Notes: generated by a model from the letters alone, not told the origin. A DNA stretch of 64,000 nucleotides from Mesobacillus jeotgali (GCF_900166585.1 NZ_FVZC01000009.1:1747444-1811443); one strand, 5' to 3'. Shown: positions 27,740 to 37,530, numbered from the stretch's first letter. Numbers and translations are program-made.

Positions 27740-30700
27740 TTATTGATAGTTTTTGATTTTTAAGAGCGCTTGTTTAACTGTATCGATAGAGAAGTTTTCA
27801 TCAAGAGCAGAGGTGATTCCTTCAAAATATTCGATGATTTGCTCTGAAAAATCATTCTGTACTTTTTCAAATTCCTGCTTTAATTCTTGCAGATAGTGTT
27901 CTTTTAATCTTGAATTCTCCTCCTCAAGATATTCACCTGCAGGTCCATGTAAAAGCTGTTCCAGCTCTTCTGCCATATATCTTTTTTCATTCTTCTCAAA
28001 GAACGATTTAGGGTTTTTGAACATTCCTAGCGCTCTCTTGAAAATGGCGCGATCGATACTTTGGTAAGCTGTTTCAAATTCAATTCCGGATAGCGGCCCA
28101 TTTTCAGTTAATGATATTGAGACTAGAGAATTTACTTTCGATAGGTCAGCCAGGAGAGCCTGCTGATGATCCTTGAGTATTTGACTAATGTATGTCTCAA
28201 CCCTTAATGAAGTAGCCCTCATTTCCTGTGCCAGATCATATCCAATGCTTTCAATCAAATCATCGAGCGCCGATTCCACTGCCTTCTTCAAGTTGCGGCC
28301 ATCGTCCTTCAGAAGAGCCGGATTGAAAGCTTCCCTAAAGAATTCACCAAAACGTATAAAGACACGCTGGCGAATATAATAAGTTAACTCATCCGCCTCT
28401 TGTTTCAAACGTTCCTCAAGGACAGCCGGATTCTTTTGTGAAAGAACAGCCAGCATTTTTTCCTTTTCGGATAACAGATTTTGGCGTTTTTCCGCTTTCG
28501 CTGCCTTGTCTTCCTCAGAAGAACGAATCATTTCTTGGATCAGACTGACAGCCTGGGACCATTTTGCCTCGGCAGCTTCGGCAGCCATATTCATAAGATC
28601 ATTAGCGATGAATTTGTAAAACGCTTTTTCAAATTGATTAAATTGCAGGTCCCCAGCGCTTCCCGGCTGAAGTTTCTCATTCAATCCTTTTAAGCTTGAT
28701 ACCGGGAAGAGGTGAGGTTTCCTAATGCCGTACTGGACAAGCTGCCCTTCAACATATTCAAGTACAGCCTCTTGTTCTTCCTCTGAGTTCGCCAAGTCCA
28801 CTGCATTGACAATAAAGAACATTTTATCAAGTTCAAAGCTGTCTTTGACCCTTCCGAGCTGAATCAGAAATTCCCGATCCGCTTTTGAGAAGGCATGGTT
28901 ATAGTACGTTACGAAAAGAATAGCATCGGAATTCTTGATATATTCAAAGGCAACCCCCGTATGCCGCGCATTGATAGAATCGGCCCCAGGAGTATCGACA
29001 AGGGTGATTCCTTCCCTAGTCAGCTCACAGTCATAATAGACTTCAATCCAGTCAACAAAGCATGATTTTTCCTCTTCGGCCACATATCCGCGGAAAGAAT
29101 CCAGATCAACGAATAACTGCTCACCGAGTTTGTCGCTGAGATTTCCAAAGCCTTTTGCAAAAGCCTGGAGGAAAGAGAAATGTGTCTTTTCTGATGCACT
29201 ATAGCCACTGTCTTCCCATTTAAGATTTTTAATTTGATCGATCGCTCGCTCAAAATCCGAAATGCTCTCCCCAAACAATCCAAGGGAACGTTCCAATTCT
29301 TTCAGCAGTTCCTTGTCTGTTTTAATTTTTACAATGACCGTCCCGTGAGGATACTCTTGTGTTACCGGTTTTATCTTATTGATCGCCGCAGTAGTCGGGT
29401 TAGGTGACACTGGCAAAAGCCTCTCTCCAACGAGCGCATTGGCAAATGAAGATTTACCCGCACTGAATGCGCCGAACAAGGCAACAGTAAATTCTCTGTC
29501 TTTTATGCGAGCAGCCTTATCCTTTAATTCTCGGGCAATCTTTTTCAGTCCTGGTATCCCCTCAACCTGTTCAGATGTGAAGTTCAATTTCCGGACTAAT
29601 TGCTTTTGTACTTCATGAATCCGCCCTATATCATTGCCTACATTTTGATCAGAAGAAGGCTCCTCCTGCTCGGGTTTAACTTTTTCCTTTTTAGTTTCTG
29701 AGGGACCATGGTGCATATTTTCTATAACTTCTGGCTCAACAGCTTCTTGACTGAAAAGGTTAAGGTCCTCATGTTTAACCACAATTGGTTCACCATAGAG
29801 AATTTCCGAAACCCGTCTTCTGTCTCCAGCAATTTTTTCCTTAATTGCGGACAGACCTTCCCATGCAGCCAAAAGCGTTTCGTATTTCTGTTCTTTTTTT
29901 ATAAGCTCACTAACTTGCTCGTCATCATTGACTCTTGCATATTCAAGGAACATTTCTTTAATAGGTTCGACTTTCCGCCTTGCAAGGTTTTTCAAAGCCT
30001 CAGCCACATCATTTGTATAATTGAGAACATAATCACCCGAAAGTCTTGCCCCAGGCTTGACTGCTCCTGCAAGCAATTCGTCATTGTAATCGATTTTGAA
30101 ACCATTGGCCGCTGCCTGAAGTTCAGGTTGTGAGAGTTTGTGTTTTTTAAACAGCTTAGTCAAAAAGTCTTTGATATGCCAGTTAAGCTGCGACTGGACC
30201 TTTTCCTCCAGATCCTGATAGAAGCTTGCCAGCCTGGCGGATCTTTCCTGCTCTGTTTTTTGTTTTGAAAATAACAAGCCTACTTTGAAATCCGGCTGAC
30301 GTGCCTGCAGGTATGCTTCTGCCAGCTCCCTTGTCTGAAAAGGCATAAGATAAGCGTTCTTCAGAATGTCATTAAGGCCAGATCTAAATTCCTTTTCCGG
30401 ATCCTGTTCTATTCTTATTTTTGCAATCTCATTCCTTATTTGGTCAAGATTTTTTGATAGCTGCTGTCTTTCATCATCAGACAGCTCTGCAAGAACAGAT
30501 TCAAACTGGTCAACCTGTGTTGACAGATCCTGCTGCAGCCTTCCCAAATAGTCCTCTGAGAGCTTTTCCAGCGACCTGAAGATCGACACAGGCAGTATTT
30601 CAGCCCTGCTGCTCTTCCGCTCCATAATGAAAGTACGAAGCTCATCAAACTGGTTGTATGGCGATTGCGGTGCTTTCAGCGATGTATAAAAAATCCCCGA

Positions 30701-31396
30701 ATGCTTGACTCCCCAATCTGCAAAGGATACTTCGACGCTTTCCTTGAATTGTTCAAAGCTAAGCTCGGCATCCTGATGTTTATCGACCTGATTGATAATT
30801 AAATACAGCTCTTTTCCTGCATCTGTCAGTTCTTTTGTAAAAAGGAAGTTGAGCTCCGATTGCACATGGTTATAATCCATAACGTAAAAAACAAGGTCGG
30901 AAAGATGCAGTGCGGATTCTGTCGCTATACGGTGTGCATCATCCGTTGAATCAATTCCAGGTGTATCCATAATAACCGCTTGCTCCAGGAATTCTGCACC
31001 ATCATAGCTGATTTCGATCTCCTGGATCTGGTCTCCATCCTTACAGTACGTTTTTACTGTTTCATAGTCATATGGTGCCGGATACAGGCGGGACCCTCCA
31101 TTTTTAAAAATGACCTTTGCATATTCTGCTCCTGATTTAATCCTCACCAGATTCGCACTGGTTGGAATCGGACTTGATGGAAGTATATTATCGCCGACCA
31201 GTTTATTGATCATGCTGGACTTACCTGCCGAAAAATGGCCGCAGAAGGCAATCGAAAATTCTTCTTCAATTGCTTTCTTTCCCAGCTGCCTTACTTTTTC
31301 AGCCGTTTCTTCGTCTTGATTTGTTTTGATTAAATTATATAGAGATAAAATCTTCCCCAGAAGTTTTTGTTCTTGATGCGCTACAGTCTGGCCCAT
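27740..31396 (-). CDS. dynA: Dynamin-like membrane-fusion protein DynA
   Basis: 1218 residues, carrying two dynamin units in one chain as in B. subtilis DynA (YpbR, 1193). First GTPase: P-loop GHFSAGKSSMINKLVG, DTPGIDST switch and NQVD. Second GTPase near residue 640: GAFSAGKSSFANALVG, LVDTPGADSIN and VNAVDLANS. Long helical bundles follow each. DynA tethers and fuses membranes and protects cells against phage and membrane stress. I start at ATG-GGC-CAG with AAGGAG eight bases ahead rather than at the track ATG seven codons before. First gene of the unit with the small Cys protein and sulfurtransferase. Confidence 0.95.
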   Translation of the reverse strand: MGQTVAHQEQKLLGKILSLYNLIKTNQDEETAEKVRQLGKKAIEEEFSIAFCGHFSAGKSSMINKLVGDNILPSSPIPTSANLVRIKSGAEYAKVIFKNGGSRLYPAPYDYETVKTYCKDGDQIQEIEISYDGAEFLEQAVIMDTPGIDSTDDAHRIATESALHLSDLVFYVMDYNHVQSELNFLFTKELTDAGKELYLIINQVDKHQDAELSFEQFKESVEVSFADWGVKHSGIFYTSLKAPQSPYNQFDELRTFIMERKSSRAEILPVSIFRSLEKLSEDYLGRLQQDLSTQVDQFESVLAELSDDERQQLSKNLDQIRNEIAKIRIEQDPEKEFRSGLNDILKNAYLMPFQTRELAEAYLQARQPDFKVGLLFSKQKTEQERSARLASFYQDLEEKVQSQLNWHIKDFLTKLFKKHKLSQPELQAAANGFKIDYNDELLAGAVKPGARLSGDYVLNYTNDVAEALKNLARRKVEPIKEMFLEYARVNDDEQVSELIKKEQKYETLLAAWEGLSAIKEKIAGDRRRVSEILYGEPIVVKHEDLNLFSQEAVEPEVIENMHHGPSETKKEKVKPEQEEPSSDQNVGNDIGRIHEVQKQLVRKLNFTSEQVEGIPGLKKIARELKDKAARIKDREFTVALFGAFSAGKSSFANALVGERLLPVSPNPTTAAINKIKPVTQEYPHGTVIVKIKTDKELLKELERSLGLFGESISDFERAIDQIKNLKWEDSGYSASEKTHFSFLQAFAKGFGNLSDKLGEQLFVDLDSFRGYVAEEEKSCFVDWIEVYYDCELTREGITLVDTPGADSINARHTGVAFEYIKNSDAILFVTYYNHAFSKADREFLIQLGRVKDSFELDKMFFIVNAVDLANSEEEQEAVLEYVEGQLVQYGIRKPHLFPVSSLKGLNEKLQPGSAGDLQFNQFEKAFYKFIANDLMNMAAEAAEAKWSQAVSLIQEMIRSSEEDKAAKAEKRQNLLSEKEKMLAVLSQKNPAVLEERLKQEADELTYYIRQRVFIRFGEFFREAFNPALLKDDGRNLKKAVESALDDLIESIGYDLAQEMRATSLRVETYISQILKDHQQALLADLSKVNSLVSISLTENGPLSGIEFETAYQSIDRAIFKRALGMFKNPKSFFEKNEKRYMAEELEQLLHGPAGEYLEEENSRLKEHYLQELKQEFEKVQNDFSEQIIEYFEGITSALDENFSIDTVKQALLKIKNYQ

Positions 31397-31490
31397 TCCT
31401 CTAACTCCTTGTGACAAAATTGTGAATATCTATATTTTATACGATTTTTCGGTCTTTTCCTATTATTACATTTTTTCCGGGACAAAAAGA

Positions 31491-31516
31491 AAAACCCGGA
31501 CCTAATGTCCGGGCTT
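31491..31516 (-). terminator. Terminator after bpsAB
   Basis: Minus-strand GCCCGGACATTAGGTCCGGGT followed by TTTTCTTTTT. Confidence 0.85.
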
Positions 31517-31538
31517 CAACTGAAAGATCATTTTCACT

Positions 31539-31625
31539 TTAATGTGGTTTTAAAACATTGTCCAACACATACTTCATAACTAAGGAGTAAGCTGCTACAG
31601 TGGAAACAACTAATAACGAAACCAT
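31539..31625 (-). CDS. Possible 28-residue membrane peptide
   Basis: MVSLLVVSTVAAYSLVMKYV followed by LDNVLKPH, a single hydrophobic helix with a polar tail. The binding site (AAGGA, 13 bases ahead) is poor. The frame continues upstream in-frame (DENSSHLKQNFKDGV) to a stop, so it could be a remnant of a longer protein. It lies between bpsB and the terminator. Low confidence. Confidence 0.3.
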   Translation of the reverse strand: MVSLLVVSTVAAYSLVMKYVLDNVLKPH

Positions 31626-31723
31626 TGATACGACACCATCCTTAAAGTTCTGTTTTAAATGAGAACTGTTTTCATCTTAAGGAAAGTGTATCATTATTGA
31701 TTATCATTTTCAATGAATCATAG

Positions 31724-32293
31724 TTAATTGTCACACTTATTTAACAAGTTCGGAAGAAATCGCCCCTGATTTGTAAAAGCAGCTTCGTATTTGGTCAGCT
31801 CTCTTAATGCCTTTTCTTCTGCAGGAATCCTGATCGAAAGAATGAGGATATTTAAAAGGGTAAATACCGCTGCTGTTACATGGGCATTAAACATTAAAGG
31901 AATCACGATTAATTCTACTGCAACAATTAGATAATTTGGATGCTTGATGATTTTATAGGGACCGCGCTTAACGACATTCGCTCCGGGAAGGATGATGATT
32001 TTTGTATTCCAATACCTTCCTAATGAAGCAAGTGCCCAAACTCTCATTGCCTGTGTTATAAGGAACAACGCCAGTAAAATTGGCCAATAATTTGACAGCT
32101 CTTTATTAAATAGCATCACTTCTGTTATAAAAAAAAGGAAAAAGGCTGTGTGAATTGCCACCATCGCTGGATAATGCCCCTGCCCGAATTCTATTGCGCC
32201 CTGGCTCTTCATCCAGGCCTCATTCCTTCTGGCTATCACTAGTTCCGTTATCCTCTGGAATATAATCAATCCGACAAATAGGAAAAATACCAC
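31724..32293 (-). CDS. bpsB: Isoprenylcysteine-carboxyl-methyltransferase-like protein BpsB
   Basis: 189 residues, membrane protein with about five helices. C-terminal signature RGPYKIIKHPNYLIVAVEL is the ICMT/phospholipid methyltransferase SAM site. In B. subtilis BpsB (YpbQ) methylates the alkylpyrones made by BpsA. GTG start one base after the bpsA stop, so expression is coupled. Terminated by the hairpin further downstream. Confidence 0.9.
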   Translation of the reverse strand: MVFFLFVGLIIFQRITELVIARRNEAWMKSQGAIEFGQGHYPAMVAIHTAFFLFFITEVMLFNKELSNYWPILLALFLITQAMRVWALASLGRYWNTKIIILPGANVVKRGPYKIIKHPNYLIVAVELIVIPLMFNAHVTAAVFTLLNILILSIRIPAEEKALRELTKYEAAFTNQGRFLPNLLNKCDN

Positions 32294-32294
32294 C

Positions 32295-33380
32295 TTATTC
32301 CCACCTCATCAAAAGCAATTCGGAGCTAAACCCTGGACCAAGGGCGGCTCCAAGGCCCACGTCGCCCTCCTTAGCAGTTTCCATGAACCGTTTTAGCACA
32401 TAGAGAATGGTCACAGAAGACATATTTCCGTATTCTTGTAAAACTTCCAGAGATGTTTTTGTCATGTCATCCGGCAACTTCAAAGCTGAAACGTAGGCGT
32501 CAAGTACCTTTTTTCCTCCTGGGTGTGCAATGAAATGGTCAATATCCAGAATGTCCAGCCCGTTCGTATTCATAAACCTGTGAACATTTGGCTGAAGCCA
32601 ATTTTCGATAATTGAAGGAATATCCTTTGAAAAAACAACATAAAGTCCTTCGTTTCTAATATCCCACCCCATAACATCCTCTGAATCCGGCATAGTGGTG
32701 GATTGTGTTCCCATAATATTGGGGGCAGCATCCTTCTTCATTAGCTTTTCATAACCAGATTCATCTCCGCAGACAAGGGCACACGCAACACCATCCGCAA
32801 ACAGAGATGTCCCGATTAAATTACTTTTTGAACGGTCATTACGCTGAAACGTCAGGCTGCAGAGCTCGATGGAGAGGACGAGCACTTTTGCATCTGGGTA
32901 AGCAAGGCAGTATTCATATGCACGTGAAAGTCCTGCAGCCCCTCCTGCACATCCAAGCCCCCAAATCGGAATCCTTTTCGTATATTGAGATGACGGCAGG
33001 ATATTCATGATTCTTGCGTCTATGCTGGGAGTAGACAGCCCTGTGCTGCTGATTGTAAAAATAGCATCTATATCTTCAAGATGGATTTCATTTTTCAAGA
33101 AATCGTCACTCTTTAAGCATTTTGTAATTGCCTTTGCACCTAGTTGTACAGCTGTTTCTATATAAGCATCATTCTTTTCTTCAAATGTATGGTCCACCTC
33201 AAACCAGTCCAGGTCCTTGGCAAAATGACGTTTTTCGATCTGGCCATTCTGGAAAACTGTAAGCAGACGTTTAATGTCTTTAAAGGATTCTTTGAATAAT
33301 TTTTCAGCAAAATCCATGACCTTATCCTGTTCAATTGAATAAGGCGGTGCAACATCGGCTATTGAAATAATTCTGGGCAT
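32295..33380 (-). CDS. bpsA: Type III polyketide synthase BpsA
   Basis: 361 residues, close to B. subtilis BpsA (365). Thiolase fold with Cys in IWGLGCAGGAAGLSRA, His in DHFIAHPGGKKVLDA and Asn in LQEYGNMSSVTILYVL, the catalytic triad. It condenses long acyl-CoA starters with malonyl- and methylmalonyl-CoA to alkylpyrones, which are thought to modify the membrane. Start is ATG with GAGGAG nine bases ahead; the longer frame adds 14 codons without a site. First gene of bpsAB. Confidence 0.93.
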   Translation of the reverse strand: MPRIISIADVAPPYSIEQDKVMDFAEKLFKESFKDIKRLLTVFQNGQIEKRHFAKDLDWFEVDHTFEEKNDAYIETAVQLGAKAITKCLKSDDFLKNEIHLEDIDAIFTISSTGLSTPSIDARIMNILPSSQYTKRIPIWGLGCAGGAAGLSRAYEYCLAYPDAKVLVLSIELCSLTFQRNDRSKSNLIGTSLFADGVACALVCGDESGYEKLMKKDAAPNIMGTQSTTMPDSEDVMGWDIRNEGLYVVFSKDIPSIIENWLQPNVHRFMNTNGLDILDIDHFIAHPGGKKVLDAYVSALKLPDDMTKTSLEVLQEYGNMSSVTILYVLKRFMETAKEGDVGLGAALGPGFSSELLLMRWE

Positions 33381-33469
33381 ATTGATACTCTCCTCATATA
33401 TATGTACGGTTACTTTTTCCATTTACCCAGAGAGTATGCAGACAAACAATTATTGTATTAAAACGAAAA

Positions 33470-33497
33470 AAAGCTTTCCCCAAAAAGGAGAAAGCCT
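33470..33497 (-). terminator. Terminator toward bpsA, probably for the SDR gene
   Basis: Minus-strand GGCTTTC-TCC-loop-GGGAAAGC followed by TTTTTTT. Confidence 0.7.
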
Positions 33498-33644
33498 AAC
33501 GTTTTGAAGGAGTTGCTGTGCAAGTTCATTATACAACGCCAAAAGGTCCAGTACATTATAAAATCTTTACCAGTTGACATCGCCCGTCCTGTTTTATGCA
33601 ATTCTTTAGTGGAGAGCAATAATGATTAGAGCTCCCTGCCTTTA

Positions 33645-33755
33645 CTGTTTTGCGCCATTTTGCTCTTTTTCAGGCAATGCAGGGTCTCTGCTTTTACCGT
33701 TTTCCGATTTGTGGCTCGTTTTCGGGCAATGCAGTGCTCCTAGTTTTATAGCGTT
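33645..33755. repeat. Two-copy degenerate 52-bp repeat
   Basis: GCTTTTAC(T/C)GTTTT...CTCnTTTTC(A/G)GGCAATGCAG occurs at 33671 and again at 33723, exactly 52 bases on, with about 75 percent identity by eye. A third, more decayed copy may lie before it. Confidence 0.6.
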
Positions 33756-33813
33756 CATTCGAAAGAAACTTCCAGGGTGATAAAAGCATCTCGTGCTTAT
33801 CTATATCATCATA

Positions 33814-34587
33814 TTAAAATCCATGAATTGTCATTCCGCCATCTACGAATAGGGTTTGTCCGGTTACATAATTCCCTGCATCTGAGCTTAGGAATACAAC
33901 TGGCCCCACGAGTTCTGGCAGCTCGCCGATCCGTTTCAGCGGTGTAACGGCGAGGATGTCATTTATATATGCTTCATCTGCCAACAGTTTTTCGGTAAGG
34001 GGAGTTTTAAAGTACCATGGACCTATTGAGTTTACATTGATGCCATATTGGCCCCACTCCATTGCAAGTACCTTTGTCATTTGCATGAGCGCTGCCTTTG
34101 TGGCTGCATAGACCACACCGGTCCTGAGGGCAACCTGGCCGGCTACGGAAGCTATATTGATGATTTTGCCGCCAGATGGCTGGTCTTTCATTATTTTACC
34201 AGTTTCCTGGGACATCATGAATGCTGATTTCAAGTTGGTGTCCATTATCTTTTGCCATTCTTCATCTGTCGCATCCAGAGCTTTGGAACGAATGTTCATT
34301 CCTGCATTATTTACAAGTATGTCAATTTTGCCCCATCTTGAACCAATTTCAGTGATTGCATTATGTACTTGTTCTCTTTCCGTTACATCTGACGGAATTA
34401 TAAGTGCTTTTCTTCCCAGGTTCTCAATTATTTCCGCAGTTTCCCCAAGGTCTTTTTCTGTTCTCGCAAGGAGCGCGACATCCGCCCCTGCTTCAGCTAG
34501 ACCAACCGCAATTGCCCTGCCAATTCCCCGGCCCGCACCAGTTACAACTGCCGTCTTTCCGTTTAATTCAAAAGAAGGTAAAAACAT
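33814..34587 (-). CDS. Short-chain dehydrogenase/reductase
   Basis: 257 residues, classical SDR. Cofactor loop TGAGRGIGRAIA, NNAG at NILVNNAGMNIR, catalytic Ser in INIASVAGQ and the YxxxK in YAATKAAL. The C-terminus ends DGGMTIHGF. An Arg-containing stretch after beta2 (LLARTEKDL) suggests NADP(H). Similar to gluconate 5-dehydrogenase and glucose-1-dehydrogenase types, but substrate is not determined. ATG with GGGAGG. Monocistronic. Confidence 0.85.
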   Translation of the reverse strand: MFLPSFELNGKTAVVTGAGRGIGRAIAVGLAEAGADVALLARTEKDLGETAEIIENLGRKALIIPSDVTEREQVHNAITEIGSRWGKIDILVNNAGMNIRSKALDATDEEWQKIMDTNLKSAFMMSQETGKIMKDQPSGGKIINIASVAGQVALRTGVVYAATKAALMQMTKVLAMEWGQYGINVNSIGPWYFKTPLTEKLLADEAYINDILAVTPLKRIGELPELVGPVVFLSSDAGNYVTGQTLFVDGGMTIHGF

Positions 34588-34687
34588 TCTACCAGCCTCC
34601 CAATTTAAAATTGTATATATTTTACCATAGCCAGCGGCCCATTGTGCTCGGCAAGCTTTTACAAAGAAAAAAGCACCATATCAGGTG

Positions 34688-34813
34688 CTAGTTTTCGTCA
34701 GACTGCTTTTGCACTTCAATCCAGATTTGTTTTTCTGCTAATTCCCCGCACTTATTGCATGTTCTGATTTCATCATAGATAAGACGGCAATGATCACAAT
34801 AATACTTCTGCAT
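34688..34813 (-). CDS. Small zinc-ribbon protein
   Basis: 41 residues, MQKYYCDHCRLIYDEIRTCN then KCGELAEKQIWIEVQKQ. Two CxxC knuckles 11 residues apart make a zinc ribbon. The ATG follows GGAAGTGAG at normal distance. Lies alone upstream of the SDR gene on the same strand. Function unknown. Confidence 0.65.
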   Translation of the reverse strand: MQKYYCDHCRLIYDEIRTCNKCGELAEKQIWIEVQKQSDEN

Positions 34814-35179
34814 TTATCTCACTTCCTGAAAATACTTTACTATCAGTTTATTAGAGCAATGCAGAATGGTGATACCCGAGTATGAAGACTTACTCTTTTA
34901 AAAAAGTCAAGCCATTCTGTCACACGCCTCCTTAGGTAAAAGTTATTTTGATCAGCTTTTCACAAGGTTGTTTTCACAGATTATTCACATTTACCTACCT
35001 TTGCATGTGACTTAAATCACTGTGTTGACGCGTTTTCACCATTACCATAGTAAATAAGTCAGGTATGAACAATTTGTGAACTGTCAGAAACCATATTTAC
35101 GTTTTCAAATTGTTTTGTATGATGAAAATGTACTCATCAATTTATCAACGACTTATTTATTCGAAGGGAGTTGACCGGG
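34814..35179. other. Upstream region of the ba3 oxidase operon
   Basis: About 365 bases, no gene; it carries the Fnr-like box and its promoter (listed separately). Confidence 0.6.
35006..35048 (+). promoter_or_regulatory. Fnr/Crp-like box and -10 of the cba operon
   Basis: TGTGACTTAAATCACT at 35006-35021, a near-perfect TGTGA-N6-TCACA palindrome. TACCAT begins 29.5 bases after its centre, the class II distance. Suggests activation under low oxygen or NO. Confidence 0.7.
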
Positions 35180-35329
35180 ATGGCTCAACCTGGGATCGGG
35201 AAGAAAACAAATACAAAGGTAGAGGATCAATCTTCCTTGAAAGGAACACTTGCATCTGTTTTCTTGTTAGGATTCTTTTTAATTGCCACTTGGGTAGGCG
35301 TTTATTTCTTGTTTGTAGATCGTTTCTAA
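35180..35329 (+). CDS. Cytochrome c oxidase subunit IIa (ba3 type)
   Basis: 49 residues, too short for common gene callers. The basic soluble N-terminus (MAQPGIGKKTNTKVEDQSS) is followed by one membrane helix (SVFLLGFFLIATWVGVYFLF), as in subunit IIa of Thermus ba3 oxidase. The start has AGGGAG nine bases ahead. It precedes subunit II by 25 bases, giving the IIa-II-I order of ba3 operons. Confidence 0.82.
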   Translation: MAQPGIGKKTNTKVEDQSSLKGTLASVFLLGFFLIATWVGVYFLFVDRF

Positions 35330-35354
35330 GAGACCAAAAGGGGAGAAGGAAATT

Positions 35355-35831
35355 ATGCACATTCATAAATTTGAAAAAATCTGGCTTATATTCGGGATTA
35401 CGACATTGCTAGTCTTCCTGACAGTCATCGGGGTCAGTGCATTTTATTTAGGCAACCAGCCGCCAAGCTGTCTGGCGACAATCAATCCGGAGAAGGTTGA
35501 CACAACCGCACCCTTCAATGAACCGGGTTTGAAAAAAGTTGAAGGAAAAGAGTGGGATTACGAACTTGTATACGTGGCCTCCGCATTTTCTTACAACCCT
35601 GCAAAGGTGGAAGTTCCACTAGGAGCAAAAGTAAAAGTAATTGCGACGACTAAAGACGTCATCCATGGTTTCGAAGTGGCGGGAACCAATATAAATATGA
35701 TGCTCGAGCCAGGTTTTATCAGTGAATATGTCACTACTTTTGATAAGGCCGGGGATTATCTGATCGTTTGTAATGAGTATTGTGGCGTCGGCCACCACAT
35801 GATGTCTTCTAAAATCGAGGTGGTAGAATAA
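35355..35831 (+). CDS. cbaA: ba3-type cytochrome oxidase subunit II
   Basis: 158 residues. One N-terminal membrane helix, then a cupredoxin domain outside the membrane. The dinuclear CuA site is VCNEYCGVGHHMM, with the distal histidine in DVIHGFEVAG. It passes electrons from cytochrome c to subunit I. ATG with AGAAGGA upstream; its stop overlaps the start of subunit I (TAATG). Confidence 0.92.
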   Translation: MHIHKFEKIWLIFGITTLLVFLTVIGVSAFYLGNQPPSCLATINPEKVDTTAPFNEPGLKKVEGKEWDYELVYVASAFSYNPAKVEVPLGAKVKVIATTKDVIHGFEVAGTNINMMLEPGFISEYVTTFDKAGDYLIVCNEYCGVGHHMMSSKIEVVE

Positions 35832-37486
35832 TGAATACAAAATCAATCAATCCAAGAGTTGACCGCCGTGATGGCAAACTATCAATGGCCCACTTCTATG
35901 TGGCTTTCATCGCTCTTGCAATCGGCGGACTTGCAGGCTTGCTGCAAACCCTTGTCCGTTCTGGAAAGTTCGAATTGCCTTCATGGACTGGATATTACCA
36001 GATCCTCACGATTCACGGTGTCGTACTGGGACTCGTTTTAACTACCTTTTTCATAATGGGCTTCCAGCTTGCCCTTGTAAGTAAAACATCAGGAACCTTA
36101 ACTGACAAACAGCGCCGTATCGGCTGGATCGGTTTCTGGACAATGACAATCGGTACTGTAATGGCCGCCATCATGATCCTTACTAACCAGGCTTCTGTAC
36201 TGTACACGTTTTACGCACCTTTACAGGCACATGCACTATTTTACTTAGGTCTGACACTTGTTATAGTCGGAAGCTGGATTGATGGTGCTGCAATCATCAT
36301 GGCTTACGCTTCCTGGAGAAAAGCAAACCCTGGCAAGCCTAGCCCGCTGCTGACTTTCATGTCTCTAGTAAACACACTTATGTGGATTGTAGCAACTATC
36401 GGCGTAGCTGCAACAGTACTTTTCCAGCTGCTGCCTTGGTCTTTAGGACTTGTAGAGCGTGTTGATGTATTGGTCAGCCGGACACTGTTCTGGTATTTCG
36501 GTCACCCGCTTGTATATTTCTGGCTATTGCCTGCATACATGGCTTGGTACGCAATCGTTCCAAAAATCATTGGCGGTAAAATTTTCTCTGATTCACTGGC
36601 AAGGATGTCCTTTATCCTGTTCCTGCTGTTCTCAATCCCTGTCGGTTTCCACCATCAGCTTATGGAACCAGGAATTGATCCGGCTTGGAAATTCCTTCAG
36701 GTAATTTTGACATTCCTTGTCGTTATTCCGTCACTGATGACCGCTTTTTCACTATTTGCCACATTTGAGATGTTTGGACGTTCTAAAGGTGCTACCGGCC
36801 TTTTTGGCTGGGTTAAAAAGCTGCCTTGGGGAGATGCACGCTTCGCAGTTCCATTCATCGGTATGCTTGCATTCATCCCTGCTGGTGCTGGCGGACTTGT
36901 CAACGCTTCTCACCAGCTGAACCAGGTAGTCCATAATACGATCTGGGTTACTGGGCACTTTCATTTAACTCTTGCAACTTCTGTAGTATTGACGTTCTTC
37001 GGAATCTCTTATTGGCTGGTCCCTCACCTTACTGGAAGGGTACTTACGAAAGCAATGAACAAATTAGCCATCATCCAGGGTGTTGTCTGGGCAATTGGGA
37101 TGACCTTCATGTCTGGAGCCATGCACGCAGCTGGATTGCTAGGAGCACCGCGCCGCTCCTCTTTCTCAACCTATGGAGGTTCAGAGCAAGCTGCTGAATG
37201 GATTCCTTATCAGGTAGCCCAAGCGATCGGTGGTTCTATCCTTTTCCTTGGTATCATCCTGATGCTCTATATTTTCATCAATCTTGCTTTCTTCGCACCT
37301 AAAGGTGAGGAAGAGTTCCCTGTAGGAGAGGTTGCTGATCAGGCCGAAAAGACTCCAATGGTATTTGAAAATTGGAAGCTATGGCTCGGTATCACAGTTC
37401 TTTTGATTCTGTTCGCCTACACAATTCCATTCATCGATATGATTCAAAATGCACCAATTGGGTCGAAGGGATACAAATTCTTCTAA
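35831..37486 (+). CDS. cbaB: ba3-type cytochrome oxidase subunit I
   Basis: 551 residues with about 13-14 membrane helices, heme-copper type B. CuB and heme ligands are in FWYFGHPLVYFWLLPAY, VGFHHQLMEP and VTGHFHLTLATS. It lacks the D-channel motifs of type A enzymes. Reduces oxygen to water with high affinity and pumps protons. Coupled to subunit II by a one-base overlap. Predicted Fnr-type control of the operon fits use at low oxygen. Confidence 0.93.
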   Translation: MNTKSINPRVDRRDGKLSMAHFYVAFIALAIGGLAGLLQTLVRSGKFELPSWTGYYQILTIHGVVLGLVLTTFFIMGFQLALVSKTSGTLTDKQRRIGWIGFWTMTIGTVMAAIMILTNQASVLYTFYAPLQAHALFYLGLTLVIVGSWIDGAAIIMAYASWRKANPGKPSPLLTFMSLVNTLMWIVATIGVAATVLFQLLPWSLGLVERVDVLVSRTLFWYFGHPLVYFWLLPAYMAWYAIVPKIIGGKIFSDSLARMSFILFLLFSIPVGFHHQLMEPGIDPAWKFLQVILTFLVVIPSLMTAFSLFATFEMFGRSKGATGLFGWVKKLPWGDARFAVPFIGMLAFIPAGAGGLVNASHQLNQVVHNTIWVTGHFHLTLATSVVLTFFGISYWLVPHLTGRVLTKAMNKLAIIQGVVWAIGMTFMSGAMHAAGLLGAPRRSSFSTYGGSEQAAEWIPYQVAQAIGGSILFLGIILMLYIFINLAFFAPKGEEEFPVGEVADQAEKTPMVFENWKLWLGITVLLILFAYTIPFIDMIQNAPIGSKGYKFF

Positions 37487-37530
37487 TAATGAACGGGCTT
37501 TCTTTTTAAAAAAATATTAATTCTAGCAAA

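Larger units (their letters stand above)
33381..33813. other. Gap between SDR gene and bpsA
   Basis: About 430 bases, no gene. Contains the SDR-gene terminator, a short degenerate repeat and the bpsA promoter region. Confidence 0.6.

Noticed and set aside
33381..33422. Fourteen extra N-terminal residues on BpsA
   Set aside because: The downstream ATG has GAGGAG at good spacing and gives the family length; the extension contains that binding site.
34157..34630. 157-codon plus-strand frame in the SDR gene
   Set aside because: It is the antisense shadow of a clear SDR frame.
34940..35000. A second Fnr-like box near TTTTCACAGATTATTCACA
   Set aside because: The half sites are in direct rather than inverted order.
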